From: a virus
Virus record (IMG/VR): IMGVR_UViG_3300030294_000125
Coordinates: 1-30,974 of that record
Strand: one strand, 5' to 3'
Length of the DNA: 30,974 nt
The translations under genes and the position numbers were made by a program. The notes below the pieces were generated by a model. That model was not told the DNA's origin. It searched no databases and saw only the letters and a program-made list of their open reading frames with translations. How positions within the stretch are numbered: the stretch's first letter is position 1; every line of letters starts with the position of its first letter. This document shows positions 13,871 to 23,268 of the stretch, in pieces.

Positions 13871-16800
13871 TCACACAGTGCCGGAGCTTACTATATTGGT
13901 GTAGTTGACATCGGCCTTGCGGTAGTCCTCCACCGTGGTATATACCTTTACTTTGCTCACGGCAGCAACCATAGCCTGGTGCATATCGGCCGCCGTAATG
14001 GCGTTTGCCTGTGTGCGCGCAGAGTAGCCGCCATCGTTGCTGAAAGCGTAATTTACCATGCCTCCCGTTGCATATTTGCCCACCATACCTCCGCCGGCAA
14101 ACTTTACGCCGCCCCCGGCTTCGTTGATAGCCGAAAGCACCGAGCCATACATGGCCGTGCTGCGTTTATTGATAATGGCTTCGCCACCTTCTACCTCGAT
14201 GGGGATGCCGCCCTGGGCATGCGATTTCCCCCGGAGCAACATACCCCGGCCTGCTGTAGGTAATGGCGTGGCGGCTATAACAGCCGCTTGAGCCGCCCCC
14301 GCCGCTATAGTATAGGCAAGAGAAGCATAAGCCACAGGTACATAGGCCACCGTAAGTGGATTCGACTGTAAAACGCCTATTGTTGTCATAATTTTGGCAA
14401 CTGCTTCGCCGGTGTTAACGGCAACGTTGAATAGATTAATGAGTTTTTCTCTTTTTGCCTGATCCTGTGCCACTTTCTTTTTCTTGGCGGCTAGGTCGGC
14501 TTCCGACTTGGCTACCTCTTTGTCGTATTGCTTTTTCGTTATAAGCCCGGAACTCAACTGATTGTCGAGTGCTGTTTTTTTCGAGTTGTTGTCGTTTTCC
14601 GCTTTTTGCACTTCGGCATCGCCCAGTGCTTTAAACAACGAGCTTACTTGCGAGCCCAATTCTATTGATTTATCCGCCCACTCTTTTGCGTTTTCTATTT
14701 TCTTAAGTGTGTGAGCTTGATCCAAATCTTGTATTTCGGCCTGTATCTTTGCCTGTTCGTTCGCACCCAGGTTAGAAAGCATTAGTTCGTCCGCTAATTC
14801 TTTCCGTTTAATTTTATAGGTTTCCTCCGCGCTGTGCCTCGCGGCTATTAACTCCGCCGCGTATTTTTGCTGCGTCTGTTTTATAGTCAACGCGTTAAGG
14901 TTGTTTTCCGAGTTCGTTACAGCTACTCCGGCTGCATCAGCTACATCCTGATCCTTGTTGTCTTTTGCCTTGTCCTTGCTTTTGTGTGATACGCGGGCAT
15001 CCGCTATCGCCTTTTCTTGTTTGAGTTTAGCCAGCCTTTCTTTTTCTTTCGCAATCATGAGGTCGGTTATTTCCTCTTCGTCGCCTACCGCTCGTGCAAG
15101 CCGAAGGGCATATTTTTGATCCAACTGGGCATCAATGAGAGCTTCTTGCTCTTTGAGCGATTTCAGTTTTATGTTTTTTATATCCTCGGCTTCTTGTTTT
15201 TTCACGGCCACGGTGTACAAAGCCAACTCGTTTGCGTTAAGTTTACCCTCTTTAGTTAATAGTTGCAAGCTTTTAATTTCTTCTTCGGTAGCTTTTTGTC
15301 GGTCGGCAACTTGCATTTCCAGGTTTTTTTTAAGAAACGAGAGTGTTTTTTCCTTGAGGTCTTTCAACGCATCCTCATATTCTTTTTTCTTGTCAAAAAT
15401 TTCTTTTTCGGCATTCGCATTTATCAGGGTAATTTGAGCCTCATTGCCCTGGGCGTCGTATATTTTGTGAGCCTGTTGGTCTTGAATTAATTTAATTTCC
15501 GTATCGAGACTTTCCTGTGTATTTTTTTCGGTTTTTAATATGGCTGCCTGATCTCGTGCTTCTTGGTCGGTATATTCTTTGTCTCTGGTTTGCCTGCGTT
15601 GTTCGGCAGCGGCTTTTCTTTTTGCTTCGGCTTCTTTTGCGTCTTGATCTTTTTTTGCCGCGGCAGCTTTATCCTGATCGGACAATTCTTTGGCTAACGA
15701 ATGCTGACTGGCATTTGCGTTTTGAGCTCCTTTCGTGGACTCACCTTGAGCCTTAATGGATATGGTGTAAAGATTGGTGACGTTATCAATTTCAGCCGCC
15801 GTGGTTTTACCATAGGCGGTTAAGGTTTTTGCTAGAACTTTTGTTTGAGTATTATACATATTCTCAACCGCATACGTTGATGCCTGTTGTGCTTTCTCTA
15901 TCGCCTTATCGCCATAATTCATTACACCCTTGGGGTCTATTTCTTTTAATTTTTGTTTATATAATTTTACATAGACTTCTAATTGTTTTGGATTCAACAA
16001 TTCGGCCGGATCCATGTAATTCTTTATGGAGTTTTTCAAACTATTATACATTGTTGCCGATTGTTTCATGGCCGGGAAATCACGCTTGTTGTAATTTTCC
16101 ATGAAACTTTCATATTCTATTTTGGAAAGACCTGTTAACCCAGTTATTTTCTTCATCGCAGCGTTATAATTTCTATCGGCTACCGATTGCTTTAGAGCTG
16201 ATTCCTGATTGGTTAATTCTACTATTTTTTTTGAGGCATCTAACCGCTCTTTATTTGATTTGGTTGCATCACGAGATATTCCGGTTAATTTTAGAATTTG
16301 ATTATTAATCTTTGCTTCTTCCACTGATATAGCAGCGGATGAAGTATGGATATCTTGCATTTCATTATAAAAATCTTTTCCGGCTTTGTACGCATTTTTT
16401 AACCCGGAAAAAGAAAAATCGCCGGAGGCCAACGATTTTTTAAAATAGTTCCAAGACGTGCTTAACCCTTCCAACCCGGATTTGAATTGATTAAACGTTG
16501 TTTGTGTACTTTCCATTACTGATTTTACGGCATCAAAGACTCTCGAAAGGTTACCAAGCACTTTTATTGCGGCTCCCACTTCGGGTACAAATACACCAAC
16601 CACAGTTCCTACGGTTTTTAATGTATCGCCTAATTTGCCGGATGACTTTTCATTTTGATCTACAGCCGTGGTACTGTTTTTCAATTTCTCCGACATTTTA
16701 GTTACGGCATCCGATGCAATTAAGGCTTGTGTGGAATTTTCACCATAAGCATCAGCTAGAGCTTTGGCTTTTTCTATGGTTATCTGGTATTGAAGGCTTA

Positions 16801-17068
16801 GTTTGGACAGGGAAGCCGTGTTGGTGTCTATATTTTTCAGTTCGTTCAGTACCTGAGTTTCTTTGTTTTTTATCTCGGCACCTAGCTCTTTTATCTTGTC
16901 TTTATTTGCATTTATCTGGGTAGTGTTGGTTTTGTAATCGTCAGTTAATTTTGCTATTTCCGCCCGTAGGTTTTGAACGGCTATTTGGGCGGCGGCTATT
17001 TCTTTAATCGCGTCTTGCGTTTCCACGCTTACGGTTAGCAGTATGTTTTGTTGTGTGTTATCGGCCAT
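13871..17068 (-). CDS. Tail tape measure protein (long, second tail module)
   Basis: A 1065-aa protein. Residues 1-140 are coiled coil (Asn/Lys/Glu/Ala heptads). A hydrophobic region (TVGTVVGVFVPEVGAAIKVL) follows. Residues about 450-850 are Ala/Lys/Glu/Asp-rich coiled coil. The C-terminal 180 residues contain a long hydrophobic segment (PLTVAYVPVAYASLAYTIAA) and a Gly-rich part with GGEAIINKRSTAMYG and GGGMVGKYATGG, typical of Bacteroidota tape measures. By the usual rule it would specify a tail about twice as long as that of the 517-aa protein. It is the last gene of the second module and ends against a hairpin terminator. Confidence 0.75.
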   Translation of the reverse strand: MADNTQQNILLTVSVETQDAIKEIAAAQIAVQNLRAEIAKLTDDYKTNTTQINANKDKIKELGAEIKNKETQVLNELKNIDTNTASLSKLSLQYQITIEKAKALADAYGENSTQALIASDAVTKMSEKLKNSTTAVDQNEKSSGKLGDTLKTVGTVVGVFVPEVGAAIKVLGNLSRVFDAVKSVMESTQTTFNQFKSGLEGLSTSWNYFKKSLASGDFSFSGLKNAYKAGKDFYNEMQDIHTSSAAISVEEAKINNQILKLTGISRDATKSNKERLDASKKIVELTNQESALKQSVADRNYNAAMKKITGLTGLSKIEYESFMENYNKRDFPAMKQSATMYNSLKNSIKNYMDPAELLNPKQLEVYVKLYKQKLKEIDPKGVMNYGDKAIEKAQQASTYAVENMYNTQTKVLAKTLTAYGKTTAAEIDNVTNLYTISIKAQGESTKGAQNANASQHSLAKELSDQDKAAAAKKDQDAKEAEAKRKAAAEQRRQTRDKEYTDQEARDQAAILKTEKNTQESLDTEIKLIQDQQAHKIYDAQGNEAQITLINANAEKEIFDKKKEYEDALKDLKEKTLSFLKKNLEMQVADRQKATEEEIKSLQLLTKEGKLNANELALYTVAVKKQEAEDIKNIKLKSLKEQEALIDAQLDQKYALRLARAVGDEEEITDLMIAKEKERLAKLKQEKAIADARVSHKSKDKAKDNKDQDVADAAGVAVTNSENNLNALTIKQTQQKYAAELIAARHSAEETYKIKRKELADELMLSNLGANEQAKIQAEIQDLDQAHTLKKIENAKEWADKSIELGSQVSSLFKALGDAEVQKAENDNNSKKTALDNQLSSGLITKKQYDKEVAKSEADLAAKKKKVAQDQAKREKLINLFNVAVNTGEAVAKIMTTIGVLQSNPLTVAYVPVAYASLAYTIAAGAAQAAVIAATPLPTAGRGMLLRGKSHAQGGIPIEVEGGEAIINKRSTAMYGSVLSAINEAGGGVKFAGGGMVGKYATGGMVNYAFSNDGGYSARTQANAITAADMHQAMVAAVSKVKVYTTVEDYRKADVNYTNIVSSGTV

Positions 17069-17085
17069 GATGTTGTGGGTGTTTA

Positions 17086-17184
17086 AGCCCCCTCAATCCC
17101 CCGGAGGGGGACTTGAATAGGGCTAGTGTTTCTATTGTTGTTGTCTTGTTGTCTTAATTCCCCCTCCGGGGGATTGAGGGGGCT
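17086..17184. repeat. Long inverted repeat between two tail genes
   Basis: Two perfect 26-bp arms (17086-17111 and 17159-17184; each contains CCCCCTCAATCCCCCGGAGG or its complement) flank a 47-base T-rich spacer. The right arm runs into the stop codon of the 744-aa gene. This is a GC-rich mobile palindrome of the kind common between Bacteroidota genes; related palindromes are at 23124-23167, 23231-23256 and 24497-24530. Confidence 0.8.
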
Positions 17185-19417
17185 ATATTCGTACCAGATC
17201 TACTTTGGTGAGTTTGCCGCTCACGAAGTTTTTTATTTTATTTACGTAGAAGTAGGCTCCGAAGGTGTCGATGTACACGGGGGTAAAGGGGTCGTATTCA
17301 CAAATATCTTTTGGGGTGAGGTAGAATTCGGCATCTTCTATGAGGCGCACGTCTGAAAGTACATTGTTTGTTAGCCCGGGGTAATATTTGTCTATAAAGT
17401 GTTGGGCTTCTATGTCGATTTCGGGGGTGGTGCCTATGGCGGGGCTGACTGAGGATACGAAATATAGATTGGGGGTGCCCATATCCGAACTGTTTTCGTT
17501 GCGTATTGTAACCGGGGCGGTGTATCTGAAAAGCAGCAGGGTGGGGGTGTCGCCTGTTGAAAACGTTTGATCTTTACTTATTCGCTTCAATTTTGCATAG
17601 CGATACCTATTTGTTGAGCCGTAAAGAACGGTATTGTTTTCGGCGGCTTTAAATATGGGTTCAAACAGGGTGTATGCTGTTTTGTCCAACGTGTTGTCGT
17701 GCATGTATATGTATCCTTTGCTTTTAATTTTCAGGTCGTCGTCGTCGAGCGCTATGCCTACCACGTAATATTCCAGTTGATCTCTCACAAAGGTGTCGGA
17801 GGGGTTCAACTGGGTGGTATCTCCCCCGGTTGTGTTGGTGTAATAAATAACAAACCGGTTGTTGTGCATGTATTCGGCCAGTCCTTCCGACACTTCGGTG
17901 TAGGCCGAGTCGGTAGCAATACTGTTGTCGAATTCTTTGTATTCTATCTGGTTTGTTTGGGCGTAGGATCCGAGTGTGAATTTAACCGTTCCGCTTCCTT
18001 TGCTGTATTCCCGGCTCCAGTCGGGGGCGTTGGCTTTGTTTTTTATTACCTGGTTCAGGGTGTAGGCTCTCATGGTGTTGCTATCCACGTCAATGTCCAC
18101 GGTGAGGCCGAATAGTTGCAGGAAGGATTTGAAAAAATCTTCCTGCGTGATGTCGGGCAGGTTGCCTTTGATAGGCATGTCTATGCCTATGGCGGCTTTT
18201 GAGTCTTTGCTTATTTTGATGGATTGGCATGTTATGGAAAAAAGGCTCAAAGAGCAATCTCCGGCAATGTAATCACTGTATCCATTAACTTCTACCGTGA
18301 AATAAATATATTCAGTATTAGTAACAGACAATGTAATTAATTGCGAACACGAAAAAGTGGTATCGGAGTGCTGGGCTCCTTGTATCAAAGTAACAGTACC
18401 ATCATCATATCGGTAATTTACTCCGAAAAAAGAATGATCGGTTTTTGTGGCATTTACTTTTATGTTAAATAAATAAATTCCATCAGTTGGCACTCTAAAA
18501 CTACAGGTATAATTTCCAGCTGATCCTTTCCCGAAATAGCCCGTTCTCGTGTTAAGAAATCCTTCGCCTTGATCTCCACTGTCTATCGCTATAAAAACAT
18601 ATTGATCCCACCCGTCGTAATATATATTTAAAGGCAAATTATTTGCCATAATATACCCTCCATTCATTGCATTTACATCCGGCTTCAAACTATCAAACGG
18701 AATACAAGAATTGGTGTATTCTAGGTCGCTTGTAATGTCGCTTTCTAATTTTGTTATTCCGTTGTCGGTTAATATTTTGTCTATAATGCTTTTGAATTTT
18801 ACGAATGGGTATTGCATCCATTCGCTTATTGTTTTGAGGTCTTTGTTAAATGATCCGTTATCTTTCGAACTGGGCTCGCTAAAAAAGTCGGCTATGGCAA
18901 AAAAAGAATGTCGGTCGGGGTAATTCGCGGGCTCTGATTGAAGAAACCCGGCGTATCCGCGATTTATCACTTCCGTAAAGTTCAAATCATTGAGCGTTTT
19001 TTGCACGGGGTTGGTGGCATCTTTGTTTAAATCTTTCAGGGTGGTAAAGAAAGAGGCGAGTGCACCTACTATTTGAACGGTGAAGGCGGTGTCGGTAATG
19101 GAAACGAATTTCAGGTAGGCTCCGTTGCCTACTATGGCGTATCCTTCGGCATACAGGCGGCATGGTATATATTTGTGCCTAAGGTCTAATGTTGTAGTTG
19201 CTGTGTTTGTGGGAAAGTAGGTTGAAAACTCGTCCAAAAAACTGAATATTTTTACATTCGTTGGTGTTTTGGGCAGCTTCACGGCTTGTGAGTAGTCGGT
19301 TTGTCGGTCCTTCAGTTCACCAATGTCATTACGCTGTATGTTGATGGCGGGCAGGTCGGTACCCAGGTCGGCCAGGCGGAAGGTTCCATTGGTGTCTTGT
19401 ATATATAGTTCGTACAT
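17183..19417 (-). CDS. Large phage tail protein with inserted C1q-like domain
   Basis: A 744-aa protein. The N-terminus (MYELYIQDTNGTFRLADLGT followed by NIQRNDIGELKDRQTDYSQA) is a hallmark of a large minor tail protein encoded beside the tape measure in Bacteroidota prophages. Residues from about 430 onwards return to that conserved protein. Between about residues 280 and 394 there is an AT-richer segment encoding a jelly-roll-like domain (YTCSFRVPTDGIYLFNIKVN, later YIYFTVEVNGYSDYIAGD) that resembles C1q-type domains. It may contact the host surface; this is inferred. It is preceded by the 74-aa gene (2-base gap) and separated from the tape measure gene by a palindromic repeat. Confidence 0.65.
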   Translation of the reverse strand: MYELYIQDTNGTFRLADLGTDLPAINIQRNDIGELKDRQTDYSQAVKLPKTPTNVKIFSFLDEFSTYFPTNTATTTLDLRHKYIPCRLYAEGYAIVGNGAYLKFVSITDTAFTVQIVGALASFFTTLKDLNKDATNPVQKTLNDLNFTEVINRGYAGFLQSEPANYPDRHSFFAIADFFSEPSSKDNGSFNKDLKTISEWMQYPFVKFKSIIDKILTDNGITKLESDITSDLEYTNSCIPFDSLKPDVNAMNGGYIMANNLPLNIYYDGWDQYVFIAIDSGDQGEGFLNTRTGYFGKGSAGNYTCSFRVPTDGIYLFNIKVNATKTDHSFFGVNYRYDDGTVTLIQGAQHSDTTFSCSQLITLSVTNTEYIYFTVEVNGYSDYIAGDCSLSLFSITCQSIKISKDSKAAIGIDMPIKGNLPDITQEDFFKSFLQLFGLTVDIDVDSNTMRAYTLNQVIKNKANAPDWSREYSKGSGTVKFTLGSYAQTNQIEYKEFDNSIATDSAYTEVSEGLAEYMHNNRFVIYYTNTTGGDTTQLNPSDTFVRDQLEYYVVGIALDDDDLKIKSKGYIYMHDNTLDKTAYTLFEPIFKAAENNTVLYGSTNRYRYAKLKRISKDQTFSTGDTPTLLLFRYTAPVTIRNENSSDMGTPNLYFVSSVSPAIGTTPEIDIEAQHFIDKYYPGLTNNVLSDVRLIEDAEFYLTPKDICEYDPFTPVYIDTFGAYFYVNKIKNFVSGKLTKVDLVRI

Positions 19418-19419
19418 GG

Positions 19420-19644
19420 TTATTTCATTTTTTGAATTATTTTACTTACTCTGTCTTCGCTGATGCTGAATTGCTCGGCGGTGTTGGTGCGTGCTTGCAT
19501 GCGGCTTATTTCCACGTGGCATTGGGTGAGGTAGTATTCGTATATTTCCTTGTCGCGCTTCACGGTGGCTCGCATGAGTCCTTTCCGTATGAGGGTGTCT
19601 ATCACATCGGGTTCCAGTTGCATTATCAGTTCGTATCCGGTCAT
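19420..19644 (-). CDS. Small HTH-like phage protein
   Basis: A 74-aa protein (MTGYELIMQLEPDVIDTLIR at the start). The C-terminal 30 residues (EQFSISEDRVSKIIQKMK) have the shape of a recognition-helix region, as in the 72-aa protein at 9557. It is tightly placed: three bases after the 847-aa gene and two before the 744-aa gene, in the same operon. Small genes of this type sit between the large tail genes of Bacteroidota prophages. The function is not known; it could be a regulator or a structural adaptor. Confidence 0.6.
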   Translation of the reverse strand: MTGYELIMQLEPDVIDTLIRKGLMRATVKRDKEIYEYYLTQCHVEISRMQARTNTAEQFSISEDRVSKIIQKMK

Positions 19645-19647
19645 GGT

Positions 19648-22191
19648 TTAGAATTGTACTTGTGGGGTGGGTAGCAGGAAGGTGATTTCTATTTCCTGTG
19701 TGGAGGCGTAGGTGTCTTTCTCCACGTCGGAGTCGGATATGCTGAGGGCTATCCAGACGCTTTTGTCGGTGTCGAAGTACTGTATGCGGGGTGAGTATAT
19801 TATTTTGCTCACGGCCTGGTATTCGTTGTCGGTCAGGCCGGAGGCTCCCACGGTGATGGTGGCGGTGCCTTCCACGCCGAGGGTGCGGCTAAAGGCGTCG
19901 GCGGTGAGGGGGTTGTACACCACGTGGTTGTAGGTGTCGGTTATTTTTATTTTTTCCTTGATGGTTTGCCGGAAGGAGAACATCCAGTAGTCGTAGCCTC
20001 CTTGTCGGTTTATCCATCGCACGTAGTAGGGGTTGATGGGGGTGCAGGTGTTTTGGATGGAGAGGCGGTGCTCGGTGTATCCGGTGGCGGGGAGGGCGAT
20101 GGTTATTATTTCGCCCCGATCGTTGGTGGTGATAATTTCGCCGGTGCCTGCTTGCAGGTAGTGGTCGGGGTATTGGTTGCTTAGGGCTACGTAGTCGTTG
20201 CCATCGGTGAGCAGGATGTTGAACAGGGTGGGGGTGAGGGGTGTTTGGTTGTCGGGGTTGAGGGGCATGCCGCTGAGGTTCACGTAGGTGCCGTCTTTAA
20301 AGCCCAGGCAGCTTACTTGGCGTGGGTAGCCGGGGTAGAGCAGCAGGCGATCGAGTTGGGTGAGGAAGGTGCCCCGGCGGGATGTGAGGTCGGAGCTTTC
20401 GGCTAGTTGTGCCACGGCGTTGATGGCGGTAAAGGTTTGGGTTATGGTGTAAAAGGGGCGGCCGTTGTAGGTTCGGGTGGTGGGGTTTACAAAGGTGGGG
20501 TCGTAAATATACACGAGGGTTGCGGTGGCTATTTCCACGGCGGTGTCGGCATTATATGCTGAAATTATGTATTGTATTGTTTGAAAAGAGGCTGTGTCGT
20601 AGTATTGTATTGAGTTTTCAACTGTTGGGGCGGAGCTTATGGTGAATTGTGTGTTTGGGGCTATGGTGTAGAATGGTCGGCCGTTGTAGGTTCGGGTTGA
20701 AGGAGTTAAAAAGTTATTGTCATTAACATAGTAGGCCGTGGTGGTTGCTATCAATGTTTGAACATCAGAGGCACCTATTTTAAATATATGGAATATTAAT
20801 TGCTGCGAAGGTATTGCTGCGAATATATCTTCAAAGTCAAGAGAGAATTTATAATAATTATCGGAAGCAACAACCGTTTTGTTTAAGTTAAAAGAATAAA
20901 GACGAACGTAGGATGAAGTAAGAATATCCATTCTATAATATACAGAACCAGGGAAGGAAATATTTTGAGCATTAACAGAAAAACCAATATTTCCCTCTGA
21001 ATTATGTACATTATCTTCGATAAAATAATAAGCCGTATCATTACCACTAGCTGTGCATGAAAAATTAACAGAATAATCTATTGACCAGGTGCCATTTCCG
21101 GTACTGGTACAATCATAAGGAATATTAAAGAATAATGCTACACCTGAATTTACAGATGTAACCATGTTACTTGTTATTGTTATTACTTCGGAGGTTCCAT
21201 CCGGTTTATGAATAGTGATAGTTCCTGAATTAAAAGTAAAAATTCCATTATCTATAGGGCGTTCATAAAGGAAGAATTTAACATTGCCATAAAATCTTGA
21301 GCTACGAAAAGTTGTAATTGTAATGGATGTAGATGGCGTATCTGTAGTTGATGAAAAGGCATAATTAGTTACTTGCTGATCGTGAAACTTATAATATCCT
21401 ATTGTTCCGCCAAGGGTACCGGTATATGCACCCGAACCAACATTTCCACTACCAATACTAATGAATTCCGTTGGAGAAATACTTACGGGGTCTAAAGAAG
21501 GACTTTCATCATAGACACTTAGTACAAATTTATCTTCCGTGGCTACAGTGCTTGAGCCATCTGAATTGTATATAGTAGGATCAAATTTTAATCCGATATT
21601 ATCAGCCGTCCACGAGGCACCCACGGTTTTCAGGTCGGAATCCGTCATAATGGAATCGCCGGCTTTGTATGGATCAAATTCTTTTGTGTTGCCTGTTATT
21701 CCTATTTGAGCTGTTAGGTTTAAAACGCTGGTGGATAATTTAATTTTTTTGTTTGAATCAAGGTATGGATTGGGGTCGGCAACGTCGAAATATATTTCTC
21801 CATCATCGCCAAAATAGGCGGTTACGGTTACGCCCGTTTTTTCAATTGTCCACGAGGCACTGATGGTTTTTAGGTCGGAGCCCGTCATAAGGCTTGTTTT
21901 TTCGGCGATGAGGCTTTGGCCTCCGGCGGTGAGGGTGTAATTTACAAAGAGGTTGTGGTCTATCTGTATTTGGTCGGATAGGGTGGAGGTGGTGATGGTG
22001 TTTTCAAAGAGGTTTTTCAGGATGGTGGATATTTCAAACAGCACGGAGTTGTTGAGCGGGTATCGCTGCATGGTGATGGGGGTACCGGCGTTGATGGTGA
22101 TGCTTTGAGAGGTGGCGGAGCTGTCGGTGAGTTTTAGCACCACGGGGTTGTAGGCGGTGTGTACTATGGGTGGTTGTTGGGCGATTTCCAT
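19648..22191 (-). CDS. Large phage structural protein (mosaic, tail-associated)
   Basis: An 847-aa beta-rich protein with no membrane segment. The N-terminus (HTAYNPVVLKLTDSSATSQS) and C-terminus (YYVRWINRQGGYDYWMFSFR, then RIQYFDTDKSVWIALSISDS) look like a conserved minor tail protein of Bacteroidota phages. Internally it is repetitive: SDLKTISASWT/SDLKTVGASWT and two TRTYNGRPFYTI units. The stretch 20570-21600 (residues about 200-540) is clearly AT-richer than both ends and rich in Ser/Thr/Asn/Tyr, like a receptor-binding or fibre-like region acquired by exchange. The ATG overlaps the preceding stop by one base (TAATG). Confidence 0.6.
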   Translation of the reverse strand: MEIAQQPPIVHTAYNPVVLKLTDSSATSQSITINAGTPITMQRYPLNNSVLFEISTILKNLFENTITTSTLSDQIQIDHNLFVNYTLTAGGQSLIAEKTSLMTGSDLKTISASWTIEKTGVTVTAYFGDDGEIYFDVADPNPYLDSNKKIKLSTSVLNLTAQIGITGNTKEFDPYKAGDSIMTDSDLKTVGASWTADNIGLKFDPTIYNSDGSSTVATEDKFVLSVYDESPSLDPVSISPTEFISIGSGNVGSGAYTGTLGGTIGYYKFHDQQVTNYAFSSTTDTPSTSITITTFRSSRFYGNVKFFLYERPIDNGIFTFNSGTITIHKPDGTSEVITITSNMVTSVNSGVALFFNIPYDCTSTGNGTWSIDYSVNFSCTASGNDTAYYFIEDNVHNSEGNIGFSVNAQNISFPGSVYYRMDILTSSYVRLYSFNLNKTVVASDNYYKFSLDFEDIFAAIPSQQLIFHIFKIGASDVQTLIATTTAYYVNDNNFLTPSTRTYNGRPFYTIAPNTQFTISSAPTVENSIQYYDTASFQTIQYIISAYNADTAVEIATATLVYIYDPTFVNPTTRTYNGRPFYTITQTFTAINAVAQLAESSDLTSRRGTFLTQLDRLLLYPGYPRQVSCLGFKDGTYVNLSGMPLNPDNQTPLTPTLFNILLTDGNDYVALSNQYPDHYLQAGTGEIITTNDRGEIITIALPATGYTEHRLSIQNTCTPINPYYVRWINRQGGYDYWMFSFRQTIKEKIKITDTYNHVVYNPLTADAFSRTLGVEGTATITVGASGLTDNEYQAVSKIIYSPRIQYFDTDKSVWIALSISDSDVEKDTYASTQEIEITFLLPTPQVQF

Positions 22192-22601
22192 TATCGTTGG
22201 GTTTGTATTTGGGTGGTGTAATAATCGGTTACCTGGGTGGTGAGCTGCCGGGTGAAGGTGTTAATAAGGGGTGTGTAAGGGTCGGCGTTGGAACTGGCTT
22301 TAGCGGAACGGAATTGGGCGGTGCCGTTTTTTTGTATCCACCATTGCAGGAAGCGGGCTACGCGGAGGAGCTCGTCTTGATTGTGGATGGTGATGCCCCG
22401 TGCGCTGATCCATTCCTGTAGTATTTGCTCAAAGTTGTCGGCAGTGGCGGTGATGTCAGGGCCCAGCAGGGTGCCTGTGTTGGCGGTTACGGTGTGGGTG
22501 AAGTTGGCGGCTTGGCCGTTTTCCTGTTGGTAGGCTTGCTGCATGGAGGTTTGCAGGGTGGCGAGGTTTTGTTCCAGTATGTTTTGTAGGGTGTCGGCCA
22601 T
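22191..22601 (-). CDS. Putative neck/minor tail protein (HK97 gp10-like layout)
   Basis: A 136-aa protein. The central part (TGTLLGPDITATADNFEQIL, then WISARGITIHNQDELLRVAR) and the following helix FLQWWIQKNGTAQFR resemble small head-tail joining proteins of Bacteroidota prophages, in which an LLGP motif is followed by a WI..RGI segment and a charged helix. Such proteins close the tail tube near the portal. It is coupled at both ends: start and stop overlap the neighbouring genes by one base each (TAATG). The assignment is by pattern and neighbourhood only. Confidence 0.45.
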   Translation of the reverse strand: MADTLQNILEQNLATLQTSMQQAYQQENGQAANFTHTVTANTGTLLGPDITATADNFEQILQEWISARGITIHNQDELLRVARFLQWWIQKNGTAQFRSAKASSNADPYTPLINTFTRQLTTQVTDYYTTQIQTQR

Positions 22602-23104
22602 TAGGTTTTGTATTTTGCTTGTATTATTTTACTGTATCGCTGGTTGAACTTGTATTCTTCGAGGTCGGTGTAGAGGATGCCGAATACTTTGCCATACTCC
22701 CACTCGAGTATTTCGTCGGGGTCTTTAGCGTAGGTTTTGGCCAGGGCTTTGATGGTGGTGAATTCGCCTACTTTGGCGGTGAAGTCTTTTATCCCGGCTT
22801 GTTTTTCCTCGGGGCTGGGCTGGTAGTTGAGCAGGGTTGTTTCTTGCTGTATCCAGTGGGTGATGCCTTCTATTATTTGGTTGAAGTAGTTGATTAGGCT
22901 TTTGTAATCGCGTGTTTTGGGGGTGTATTGGTGTAGTATTTGAAATGTTTGTTCGAATTTTTCTATTTCGCTTACCTGGCTTTGGTAGAGTTTGCCTAGC
23001 TCGATGCGCTGCCCGAAGGTGAGCTTGCCGCCCTTGATGTCGATGGGGCGGATGTGGCGGGGTAGCTTGGGGTGCCTGGGCTTAAAGGGGTTTCTGAATT
23101 TCAT
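22601..23104 (-). CDS. Phage structural or assembly protein of unknown role
   Basis: A 167-aa basic, helical protein. The N-terminus is Pro/Lys/Arg-rich (NPFKPRHPKLPRHIRPIDIK), followed by LTFGQRIELGKLYQSQVSEI. The second half contains FTTIKALAKTYAKDPDEILE and WEYGKVFGILYTDLEEYKFN, a pattern I have seen in tail-assembly-chaperone-like proteins of Bacteroidota phages. That reading is tentative, because no slippery frame was found after it. It is the first gene downstream of the second copy of the shared phage promoter element, so it heads the neck/tail transcription unit. The next gene overlaps by one base. Confidence 0.45.
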   Translation of the reverse strand: MKFRNPFKPRHPKLPRHIRPIDIKGGKLTFGQRIELGKLYQSQVSEIEKFEQTFQILHQYTPKTRDYKSLINYFNQIIEGITHWIQQETTLLNYQPSPEEKQAGIKDFTAKVGEFTTIKALAKTYAKDPDEILEWEYGKVFGILYTDLEEYKFNQRYSKIIQAKYKT

Positions 23105-23268
23105 GGGTTAATGGTTGGAGCCTCCCCCAACCCCTCCTCCCGATAGCTATCGGGAAGGGGTTGGGGGTGAATTATCTTTGTTCTTAGCGTCCTAGCGGCT
23201 TTGCGTTTAATGTTTTGTTTTTATTCTTAAAGCCCCTTCGGGGGTTGGGGGCTTGTCTTTTCTCTTTT
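23105..23268. repeat. GC-rich palindromes in the leader of the neck/tail operon
   Basis: A long hairpin at 23124-23167 (arms CCCCCAACCCC... and ...GGGGTTGGGGG around CGATAGCTATCG, with a two-base bulge) and a smaller GC-rich palindrome at 23231-23256. Between them is the dispersed motif TTAGCGTCCTAGCGGC/TTTGCGTTTAAT. This insertion places about 160 bases between the promoter element and the first gene. Confidence 0.7.

Noticed and set aside
17126-20184. Several plus-strand frames of 60-140 codons opposite the tail genes
   Set aside because: They are rich in Val/Gly/Phe from the antisense of GT-rich coding DNA, have no promoter and no family match; the minus-strand frames are long and coherent.
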